DNA of 6,072 nucleotides from contig CALWWS010000109.1 of the NCBI GenBank assembly GCA_944385305.1, positions 1 through 6,072 of the forward strand, written 5' to 3'. The notes under the pieces are model-generated. The model was given only the letters and a program-made list of their open reading frames with translations, had not been told where the DNA came from and did no database searches. The position numbers were made by a program, and so were the translations under genes. This document shows positions 1 through 4,877 of this stretch, one piece after another (the first letter of the stretch is position 1; each line of letters begins with the position of its first letter). Source of the stretch: an uncultured Oscillospiraceae bacterium. Its GTDB lineage: Bacteria > Bacillota > Clostridia > Oscillospirales > Oscillospiraceae.

Positions 1-148
1 CATCAGCTTCAAAGAAATTTTCCAAGAGCCTTCCTCGCTAAGCTTTCGCTTGCTTGAAAGAACTCACTGTCCTTTCTGGTGCTTCGTGTTCCTCACGTTG
101 TTTAATTTACAAGGTGCACGCTCGTCCCGCAGCCGTTCGGCCGACAGG
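1..148 (-). other. Probable rRNA operon leader (5' part of the transcript)
   Basis: This is the region transcribed leftward from the strong promoter at 155-183; it runs off the left edge. On the minus strand it contains CCTTGTAAATTAAACAACG (114-96), which resembles the CTTGAAAA-TAAACAA element that precedes 16S or 23S genes in many Firmicutes. Two TTCTTT boxA-like stretches follow further downstream. Small inverted repeats are visible: 94-101 pairs with 109-116 (seven of eight positions), and 85-88 pairs with 94-97. No open frame with a ribosome binding site reads leftward here. From family knowledge this fits the leader between an rrn promoter and the 16S gene, with sites for antitermination and processing. 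The 16S gene itself is not in the window, so the rRNA assignment is inference. A leader for another highly expressed stable RNA is the main alternative. Confidence 0.6.
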
Positions 149-154
149 AACTTT

Positions 155-183
155 ATTATACCGCGTCGCGTTCCCTTTGTCAA
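155..183 (-). promoter_or_regulatory. Consensus sigma-A promoter, downstream of a tandem pair (probable rrn P2)
   Basis: On the minus strand the -35 box TTGACA (183-178) and the -10 box TATAAT (160-155) are both perfect consensus and are separated by exactly 17 bp. Transcription should begin near 148-151 and run leftward off the window. The DNA upstream of -35 is AT-rich and has a six-base A-tract (193-188, minus strand) ending four bases before the box, as in UP elements of rRNA promoters. The stretch after the start is GC-rich. A perfect promoter this strong, in tandem with another, is characteristic of rRNA operons. Confidence 0.88.
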
Positions 184-258
184 GAACTTTTTTCACAGAT
201 TTTAAAGAAAACCTGGAATTTTGTTCTTGCCAGAGGCGTTCCCCGCAGGCGCTCAATT

Positions 259-287
259 AATATACCAAATGCGGGCGCTGTTGTCAA
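259..287 (-). promoter_or_regulatory. Near-consensus sigma-A promoter, upstream of a tandem pair (probable rrn P1)
   Basis: On the minus strand the -35 box TTGACA (287-282) and the -10 box TATATT (264-259) are separated by 17 bp, the same geometry as the promoter about 104 bp downstream. Predicted start is near 252. Immediately upstream lie A-tracts of six (297-292), four (303-300) and seven (318-312) bases. The six- and seven-base tracts are centred about 20 bp apart, roughly two helical turns, which suits an UP element or intrinsic bend. The box match and the tandem arrangement are seen directly. The rRNA role is inferred from the pair and the leader that follows. Confidence 0.82.
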
Positions 288-383
288 CACATTTTTTCAT
301 TTTCCTCGCACTTTTTTTACAGGGGCTTGACGCAACAATATCAGGTATTTTCCCCCGCCCGGCAAGCACAAGATATGCCCCAT

Positions 384-1460
384 CTACTTGCGCTGCCGGA
401 GGACATACACCCCCAGCACGGCGGCAGGCACCGCAAAACCCAGGATCAGTCCGCCCCACTCCCCTGCCGCAGCCATCCATTTTTCCAGCGTAAAGGCGTC
501 TGGAAAAAGGAAAAGGGCCCCCGCTAGGGCTCCCGCCGCCACAGGCCAGGGGGCGGACAGCCGGCCGCAGGCGGGCAGCAGAGTACACAGCATCTTCCGG
601 CAGGCCAGAGTGAGCAGGGTCATCAGCGCCAAATCAGACACCGCCCACAGAGCAATAAACCCCGACTCCACACGAGCGAAGGCTCCCGAGACCCCTATTC
701 CTTTAACCATCATAAAAAAGGGGGTATCCATCCGGGCGGCTAGACCGGGCCCAAAGCTGCCCAGGCACACCGCCTGCAGGGCAGTCAGGGCAAGACAGAG
801 CTTGACTGTCCACCCCAGAGCCCTCCGCCGGTCTCCGTTGCGAGCCGTCACCGGCCCGGGGAAGGCGGCAAATATCCCGTAGCTGAGCACCGACAGAGCG
901 GCCGGAGTCGCCCGCAGAACAGAGGGGACGTCATCAAACCAGAGCGGAAGAAGATTGCCCGGGTGCACGTGTACCACTCCTAAAACCAGGGCCACTCCCA
1001 GCCCCACCGCCAGGGCTATGGCAAAAATCTGCCCTGTGCGGGCAAAGGCGGCCATCCCCCGCCAGGCCAGCCACAGGGTCACCCCCAGGGCCGCCAGAAG
1101 GAAAAGGGGCAGGGGGGCATCCCGGTAACTGGTGGTAAGAAAGCGCAGGCCGAAGAGCCTGGCCTGGGCGCTGAGGAGAAACAGCCCCCACAACAGATAT
1201 ATCAGAGTGAGCACACGTCCCGCCCTCTCCCCCAGCGCCCGCCGGAAAGCGCCGGTCAACCCGTCCTCTCCGCCTCGGAGCAGGGCAAAGACAATTAAGC
1301 AGAGCAGCAATGCCGCCGGCAGCGCCGCCAGCGTGGACAGCCAGGCGCCCGTCCCGCCCAGTGCAGCCGTGTGCCCGGGCAGCACCCGGACAGCGGGCGA
1401 AAGCAGCGCAGCAAAGGTAACGGCCAGCATTTGGCGCACGGAAACCGTTTTGCTGTCCAT
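384..1460 (-). CDS. gerB: GerB-family spore germination protein (transporter-like receptor subunit)
   Basis: This 358-residue protein is the B subunit of a nutrient germinant receptor. The family (spore permease, related to amino acid/polyamine transporters of the APC superfamily) sits in the spore inner membrane and is thought to bind the germinant. About ten hydrophobic segments can be drawn, near residues 8-26, 39-61, 81-100, 117-134, 143-164, 184-202, 215-235, 262-286, 303-320 and 335-354. That number and the length are normal for the family. The HPGNLLPL stretch near 166-173 and the ARVES...W segment near 262-272 also look familiar. The ATG at 1460 is preceded by a GGGGGAGAAGG purine tract. 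It is the last gene of the operon, 42 bp after gerC, and ends with TAG. No terminator hairpin is visible after it. The ligand cannot be read from the sequence. Confidence 0.93.
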   Translation of the reverse strand: MDSKTVSVRQMLAVTFAALLSPAVRVLPGHTAALGGTGAWLSTLAALPAALLLCLIVFALLRGGEDGLTGAFRRALGERAGRVLTLIYLLWGLFLLSAQARLFGLRFLTTSYRDAPLPLFLLAALGVTLWLAWRGMAAFARTGQIFAIALAVGLGVALVLGVVHVHPGNLLPLWFDDVPSVLRATPAALSVLSYGIFAAFPGPVTARNGDRRRALGWTVKLCLALTALQAVCLGSFGPGLAARMDTPFFMMVKGIGVSGAFARVESGFIALWAVSDLALMTLLTLACRKMLCTLLPACGRLSAPWPVAAGALAGALFLFPDAFTLEKWMAAAGEWGGLILGFAVPAAVLGVYVLRQRK

Positions 1461-1502
1461 GGCCTTCTCCCCCCTTTACCTATAATTATAATTATCTGCA
1501 GG
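1461..1502 (-). other. gerC-gerB intergenic gap with AT palindrome
   Basis: This 42-bp gap lies between the TAG of gerC and the ATG of gerB. It carries the gerB ribosome binding site and a perfect 14-bp AT palindrome, ATAATTATAATTAT (1482-1495). The palindrome contains TATAAT on both strands, but no good -35 box sits 16-18 bp upstream on the minus strand; the nearest is ATGACG, 20 bp away. A weak internal promoter or a simple AT-rich spacer are both possible. Confidence 0.5.
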
Positions 1503-2591
1503 CTACCGAGCGTCATAGCTGCGCCCAATTTGGGCGTCAACCTCCAGAGAGAGCTCCAGGGCGGGCAGTTCAAACTGCTGCCCGATGGCCTTTTTGTTCC
1601 ACGGCTGGGCCAGGCAGGCAGCCTGCTCTAATTGAAGGTAGTCTGCCTCCAGGGCCTGGCTCACGTTCAGCGCCTGGCGGATGCGCGCCGCTTCTATTCG
1701 GGCCAGAGCCTGCTCCAGCTCCTCCAGGTTCTCCGCCTCCCCCTGAATGAGATTAGCCTGCACCCGGCAAGCAATTTCCAGTCCCGTCAGTTCCTCATTC
1801 CGCCATACCGGGCGCACCGAGGTGACCGCACCCACTACTCGCACCGCTGCGGTGGTTCCGTCCGACCGGACCACTTCCACCACATCGGCCTCCACCTGTT
1901 CCAGCAGCAGGTTAACGCCGTAGGCCGCCTCTCCCCGGGCCCAGCCCACCAGCGCCCCTTCCTTAAAAACACCATACCCGTCGGCGGCCAGTTCTCCGTC
2001 CGCCGTTACCGCCGGGACAAAGGAGCTTCCACTGCGGGCCAGATCCTCCAGCACCTGCTCCACCGTGCGGGGCATGGTGTGGGGCAGCAGTCCGGCGTTC
2101 TCCTCCATGGCCTCCAGCCGGTCGGCCGCCGATCCGTTTTGGGCCGCTGCGGCCACAGCCTGTCCCGCCTGTCCCCCCCTGGTCAGGTACACCCGGGTAT
2201 CCAGGCGCATCTCCACATCCCGCAGCACATACTCCAAAACAGCAGAAATCCCCTGCTCCGCCAGGGGCTGGCCCAGCAGCAGCTGTCCCACGTGGCCGAA
2301 ATAGAGGTAGGACTCCCCCGCCCCCTGAGCGGCCAGCACACCGCCGCTCACCGTCTCTCCCCGGCCATACACCACTGCGGCCGGGGTACCGGCTCCTTCC
2401 GAGCCCTGCTGTCCGCCGCTGGAAGCGGTAATCAGAACTCCGCCCCCGTCCTGTGCGTCCACCGCCATGGCCTGCATGAGGGACATCTGGTCAATCTCCC
2501 GGGCATAGGGCAGGGAGATGGATGTGCGGCATCCACTCAGACCCAGGGTCACTGCCGCCGCCGCAGCCCACGCCACAACCCACCGCCTCAC
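1503..2591 (-). CDS. gerC: GerC-family spore germination lipoprotein
   Basis: This 362-residue protein is the C subunit of the germinant receptor, a lipoprotein anchored on the outer face of the spore inner membrane. It has a classic lipoprotein signal: two arginines, a hydrophobic stretch at residues 4-18, and lipobox LSGC (18-21) with the modified cysteine at 21. Family-like segments follow. These are EIDQMSLMQAMAVD near 32-45, a GRGETV...YLYFGHVGQLLLG block near 77-107, LEYVLRDVEMR near 119-129, and GVFKEGALVGWARGE near 207-221. The end is the usual C-terminal domain, with PWNKK near 330-334. Length is normal. The start is GTG (2591-2589), and GTGA overlaps the TGA of gerA, with GGAGG placed eight bases upstream, so translation is probably coupled to gerA. 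Identity is firm at family level; the receptor subtype is not resolved. Confidence 0.94.
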   Translation of the reverse strand: MRRWVVAWAAAAAVTLGLSGCRTSISLPYAREIDQMSLMQAMAVDAQDGGGVLITASSGGQQGSEGAGTPAAVVYGRGETVSGGVLAAQGAGESYLYFGHVGQLLLGQPLAEQGISAVLEYVLRDVEMRLDTRVYLTRGGQAGQAVAAAAQNGSAADRLEAMEENAGLLPHTMPRTVEQVLEDLARSGSSFVPAVTADGELAADGYGVFKEGALVGWARGEAAYGVNLLLEQVEADVVEVVRSDGTTAAVRVVGAVTSVRPVWRNEELTGLEIACRVQANLIQGEAENLEELEQALARIEAARIRQALNVSQALEADYLQLEQAACLAQPWNKKAIGQQFELPALELSLEVDAQIGRSYDAR

Positions 2592-4108
2592 CCCTGATTC
2601 CTCCGGTTGCGCGGCTTCAGGGCCGCCGGGCGCAGCTTTGTGCGGGGCAGGGGCTGGCGCAGAATGGGGTGCCCCTCCACCTCCCGCCCGCCGTTGGCGG
2701 CAAAGGGCGTGAGATACGCCACTCCGAAGCTCTCAATTCCCGCCAGATGCCCCACCAGCACCGCGATACCCATCATCATGGCGAACAGCCCTCCGATGCT
2801 GCCCAGCACCACCAGCACAAAGCGCCAGATCCGCAGCGCTCCCGCCAACTCCTGGCTGGGCATGGTGTACCCCGCGATGCCGGCTACCGCCACCACAATG
2901 AGCACGGCAGGGGAGATAATCTTGGCCTCCACCGCCGCCGTGCCCACCACCAGGCCGCCGATAATGGACACCGTCTGTCCGATAGACTGGGGCAGGCGCA
3001 GACCCGCCTCCTGGAGAATTTCAAAGGCCACCAGGAGAATAATCACCTCCACCGCGGAGACGAAGGGAACATTCTGCTTGGCGGCAATAATGGACAGAGC
3101 CAGGCGGGTGGGGATCATCTCCTGATGAAAGGTGACCACCGCCACATAAAAGGCGGGCAGAATCAGGGTGACCAGCATGCATACATAGCGCAGCACAGTA
3201 AGAAGCGAGGCCACCATCCAGTTGTTGGACTTGTCCTGGGGCGCCCGGAGGAAGTCACCCAGGGTGCCAGGCACCAGGTAGCCCAGGGGCAGCCCGTCAA
3301 TGAGCAGCCCCACCCGCCCCTCTGCCAGGCCAGCGCAGAAGCGGTCGGGCCGTTCAGTGTACTGCACCAGGGGAAAGGGAGTAGCCAGGCGGTCAATAAT
3401 ATACTCCTCCAGATTCCCGGTGGCCAGCAGGGCGTCGATGTCCATCTTCTCCACCCGCGCCGCCGCCAGGGCTGCTGTCTCCGGGTTGGCAATGCCCTCC
3501 AGATAGAGCACATCCACAGCCGTCAGGGACTGCCGACCCACGATGTGCTCCCCGATTTTCAGCTCAGGGGCTTTCAGGTGGCGGCGCACCATACTGGTGT
3601 TGGTTCGGATGCTCTCCACGAAGGAGTCTCGAGCACCTTTGAGCACCGTCTCGCTGCCTGGCGGGGTAATGGACCGCTTTTCCTCCGTACCCACGTTAAA
3701 GGAGAGAGCCGCCGATTCCCCGGGAAACAGGAGCAGGCAGCTCCCCCCGATGAGGTCGGCCACCGCCCCGTCCATATCCTCCCGCCGCTCCACCCCCAGG
3801 TTATAGAGAGCCCCCGCCTCCATCTGCTCCATGACCCGGGCCATGGAGGGGCACGCCGCCAGCGCGCCGTCCTGGGCCATGGGCCGCAGCACATAGTCGC
3901 TTACCCGCTCCATCTTTACCATACCGTTGAGGTAGCACAGGGTAATCCGCCGCGCTTCGTCTCCCGCCAGGGCCACATCCCGACAGGCAAAGTCCACACA
4001 GCCGCAGAATGTGCGTTTCAGGTTCTCCAACGATAGCGGCAGGGCAATACGAGGCTCCCTGCGGGGGTGAGGAGGAACCTCCGTCTCCCTCTTCTTTTCA
4101 AAAAACAT
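2588..4108 (-). CDS. gerA: GerA-family spore germination protein (receptor A subunit)
   Basis: This 506-residue protein is the A subunit of a spore nutrient receptor in the inner membrane of the spore. The N-terminal half (about residues 20-290) is soluble. It carries the family motifs GARDSFVESIRTNTSMVRR (158-176), GRVGLLIDGLP (264-274) and YLVPGTLGDFL...QD (277-292). The C-terminal half is membrane-embedded, with hydrophobic segments near 302-326, 350-366, 377-396, 398-416 and 428-455. It holds RYVCMLVTLILPAFYVAV (307-324), FHQEMIPT (327-334) and EILQEAGLRLP..IGQTVSI (363-382). A basic, proline-rich tail ends the protein. Length fits the family (roughly 480-540). The ATG at 4108 follows a GGGGAGGGG purine tract at normal spacing. 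It is the first gene of a three-gene operon in A-C-B order, as in gerK-type operons. Stage V protein SpoVAF is a relative, but the gerC and gerB partners make a receptor subunit much more likely. Confidence 0.96.
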   Translation of the reverse strand: MFFEKKRETEVPPHPRREPRIALPLSLENLKRTFCGCVDFACRDVALAGDEARRITLCYLNGMVKMERVSDYVLRPMAQDGALAACPSMARVMEQMEAGALYNLGVERREDMDGAVADLIGGSCLLLFPGESAALSFNVGTEEKRSITPPGSETVLKGARDSFVESIRTNTSMVRRHLKAPELKIGEHIVGRQSLTAVDVLYLEGIANPETAALAAARVEKMDIDALLATGNLEEYIIDRLATPFPLVQYTERPDRFCAGLAEGRVGLLIDGLPLGYLVPGTLGDFLRAPQDKSNNWMVASLLTVLRYVCMLVTLILPAFYVAVVTFHQEMIPTRLALSIIAAKQNVPFVSAVEVIILLVAFEILQEAGLRLPQSIGQTVSIIGGLVVGTAAVEAKIISPAVLIVVAVAGIAGYTMPSQELAGALRIWRFVLVVLGSIGGLFAMMMGIAVLVGHLAGIESFGVAYLTPFAANGGREVEGHPILRQPLPRTKLRPAALKPRNRRNQG

Positions 4109-4168
4109 GGCGCACCCCTCCCCGTTTTTCCGCTTATCTCTGTCTCACTATCTCCGATTTCACAAAAA

Positions 4169-4197
4169 AATATGCAAAATGTTAAAAGCCCTTGCAA
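4169..4197 (-). promoter_or_regulatory. Weak candidate promoter for the ger operon
   Basis: On the minus strand TTGCAA (4197-4192) and CATATT (4174-4169) are spaced 17 bp apart, each matching sigma-A consensus at four of six positions. The -10 region CATATTT also matches six of seven positions of the forespore sigma-G pattern CATWHTA, which is what a germination operon should use, but no matching GHATR -35 box is placed correctly. The call is tentative; the true ger promoter may be elsewhere in 4109-4300. Confidence 0.25.
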
Positions 4198-4220
4198 TCC
4201 TCCTCTCTTCCTGCTATACT
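4192..4220 (+). promoter_or_regulatory. Extended -10 sigma-A promoter for nuoEF
   Basis: The -35 box is TTGCAA (4192-4197), followed by a 17-bp, almost all-pyrimidine spacer and the -10 box TATACT (4215-4220, five of six consensus). A TG sits one base before the -10 (4212-4213), giving an extended -10 that can compensate for the imperfect -35. Transcription should start near 4226-4228, leaving a 5' leader of about 137 nt before nuoE. Confidence 0.75.
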
Positions 4221-4231
4221 TACCTGCGACA

Positions 4232-4245
4232 AAACTAAGTAGTTT
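4232..4245. promoter_or_regulatory. Palindrome just after the nuoE start site, possible operator
   Basis: AAACTA and TAGTTT form a perfect six-base inverted repeat around a two-base centre (AAACTAAGTAGTTT). It lies about +5 to +18 relative to the predicted transcription start, a position where a bound repressor would block the promoter. It does not match the Rex (TTGTTAA-N4-TTAACAA) or LexA-type patterns I know, so no regulator is assigned. With only six-base arms, chance cannot be excluded. Confidence 0.4.
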
Positions 4246-4277
4246 ACCTAATAGACTCGAAAGCTCCTTGCTTTTCA

Positions 4278-4306
4278 TTAATTACACCATTTGGTGCATT
4301 TATTAA
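4278..4306. repeat. Nested inverted repeat in the nuoE leader
   Basis: The inner arms CACCA (4285-4289) and TGGTG (4292-4296) flank a TT centre, and the outer arms TTAAT (4278-4282) and ATTAA (4302-4306) also pair. As RNA the two-base loop is too small without opening the inner pairs, so a protein-binding site in DNA is as plausible as a hairpin. There is no following T-run, so it is not a terminator. Confidence 0.4.
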
Positions 4307-4324
4307 ACCCGCGTTTTCTTCCAC

Positions 4325-4339
4325 GCTCCGGAAGGGAGC
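4325..4339 (+). promoter_or_regulatory. Small hairpin covering the first ribosome binding site
   Basis: GCTCC (4325-4329) can pair with GGAGC (4335-4339) around the loop GGAAG. The 3' arm contains the GGGAG that serves as Shine-Dalgarno for the 7-codon minicistron at 4344, so folding could reduce its translation. Confidence 0.35.
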
Positions 4340-4343
4340 CATT

Positions 4344-4367
4344 ATGACAGGAGGAGGACCATTATGA
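4344..4367 (+). CDS. Possible 7-codon leader minicistron overlapping the nuoE start
   Basis: An ATG at 4344 opens a tiny frame encoding MTGGGPL and a TGA stop (4365-4367). It has its own GGGAG Shine-Dalgarno (4334-4338) five bases upstream, and its stop overlaps the nuoE ATG as ATGA. The codons run through the nuoE Shine-Dalgarno (AGGAGGAGG, 4349-4357), so ribosomes on the minicistron would cover that site and could then restart at nuoE. It may instead be a by-product of a small duplication, since CCATTATGA occurs at 4339-4347 and again at 4359-4367. No function is claimed for the peptide. Confidence 0.35.
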   Translation: MTGGGPL

Positions 4368-4864
4368 AACCCTTTACCCAGACCACCGAAACGCTTACAC
4401 CTGAGCTGGCGGAGCGGATTGACCGCATTCTGGCCGACCACGACGGCGACGCCACCCAGCTGGTGGGCATTCTGCTGGATGTGGAGGCGGCAGTGGAGCG
4501 CCACTACATCCCCGAGGCGGCCGCCTATTACGTGGCGGAGAAGCTGCACATCAAACCCACCCGGGTCTACGATGTCATCTCCTTTTACACCGCCCTGCAT
4601 ACCGAGCCCCGGGCCAAGTTTGTGCTGGAGGTGTGCAACAGCGCCCCATGCCGGGTGAAGGACAGCGACACCCTGGTGGAGACCCTCAAGCGGCTTTTGA
4701 ATCTGGAGATTGGCGAGGTGACCTACGACGGGCGCTTCTCCATTGAGAAGGTGCCCTGCTTCGGGGCCTGCGATGTCTCCCCCGCCGTGCGGTGCAACGG
4801 CGTGGTCTACGGAAATCTGGACTGCGAGGAGCGTATTCTCGATATGCTCCAGCAGCTCAACTAG
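4364..4864 (+). CDS. nuoE: NuoE/HydC-like [2Fe-2S] subunit of an NADH-dependent oxidoreductase
   Basis: This 166-residue protein of the complex I 24-kDa family has a helical N-terminal part followed by a thioredoxin-like [2Fe-2S] ferredoxin domain. The four ligands are seen as C91, C96, C132 and C136, in CNSAPC and CFGAC, with the family spacing C-X4-C-X35-C-X3-C. The segment VYDVISFYTALHTEPRAK (68-85) is the usual lead-in to the cluster domain. The family passes electrons to or from the FMN of NuoF in the cytoplasm, in NADH dehydrogenases, electron-bifurcating [FeFe]-hydrogenases (HydC) and NAD-linked formate dehydrogenases. Length is typical. The ATG is supported by AGGAGGAGG six bases upstream. 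It is the first full gene of a rightward operon, and its TAG stop lies inside the nuoF ribosome binding site. Which enzyme it serves cannot be told from this subunit alone. Confidence 0.95.
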   Translation: MKPFTQTTETLTPELAERIDRILADHDGDATQLVGILLDVEAAVERHYIPEAAAYYVAEKLHIKPTRVYDVISFYTALHTEPRAKFVLEVCNSAPCRVKDSDTLVETLKRLLNLEIGEVTYDGRFSIEKVPCFGACDVSPAVRCNGVVYGNLDCEERILDMLQQLN

Positions 4865-4877
4865 GAGGTGTGTGGGC

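Larger units (their letters stand above)
4109..4363. promoter_or_regulatory. Divergent intergenic region between the ger and nuo operons
   Basis: These 255 bp separate the leftward ger operon from the rightward nuoEF operon. They are AT-richer than the genes around them. They hold the nuoE promoter (4192-4220), a weak leftward candidate that reuses the same -35 box, and inverted repeats at 4232-4245, 4278-4306 and 4325-4339. A duplicated ribosome-binding/start region lies at 4334-4367. No tRNA, riboswitch fold or terminator was recognised. Confidence 0.7.

Noticed and set aside
54..260. Short plus-strand open frame across the tandem promoters
   Set aside because: It has no good ribosome binding site and no family resemblance, and it overlaps two strong minus-strand promoters and the leader.
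320..383. Terminator after gerB
   Set aside because: GGGGC/GCCCC can pair only over a long distance, and the minus strand then runs into A residues, not T residues. This is not an intrinsic terminator.
1632..2597. Plus-strand open frame (321 codons) opposite gerC
   Set aside because: It is antisense to a well-supported lipoprotein gene, has low-complexity His/Gln/Arg/Pro composition and no convincing family match.
2522..4036. Long open frame on the plus strand (504 codons) opposite gerA
   Set aside because: Its product is rich in His, Gln, Gly and Arg and has no recognisable domain. It lies antisense to a gene with clear GerA motifs; the long frame is a by-product of GC-rich third positions.
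4109..4300. Forespore sigma-G promoter for the ger operon
   Set aside because: CATTTTG and CATATTT fit the -10 pattern at six of seven positions and GCATA fits the -35 pattern, but no pair has the right order, spacing and quality. AT-rich DNA gives such partial matches by chance.
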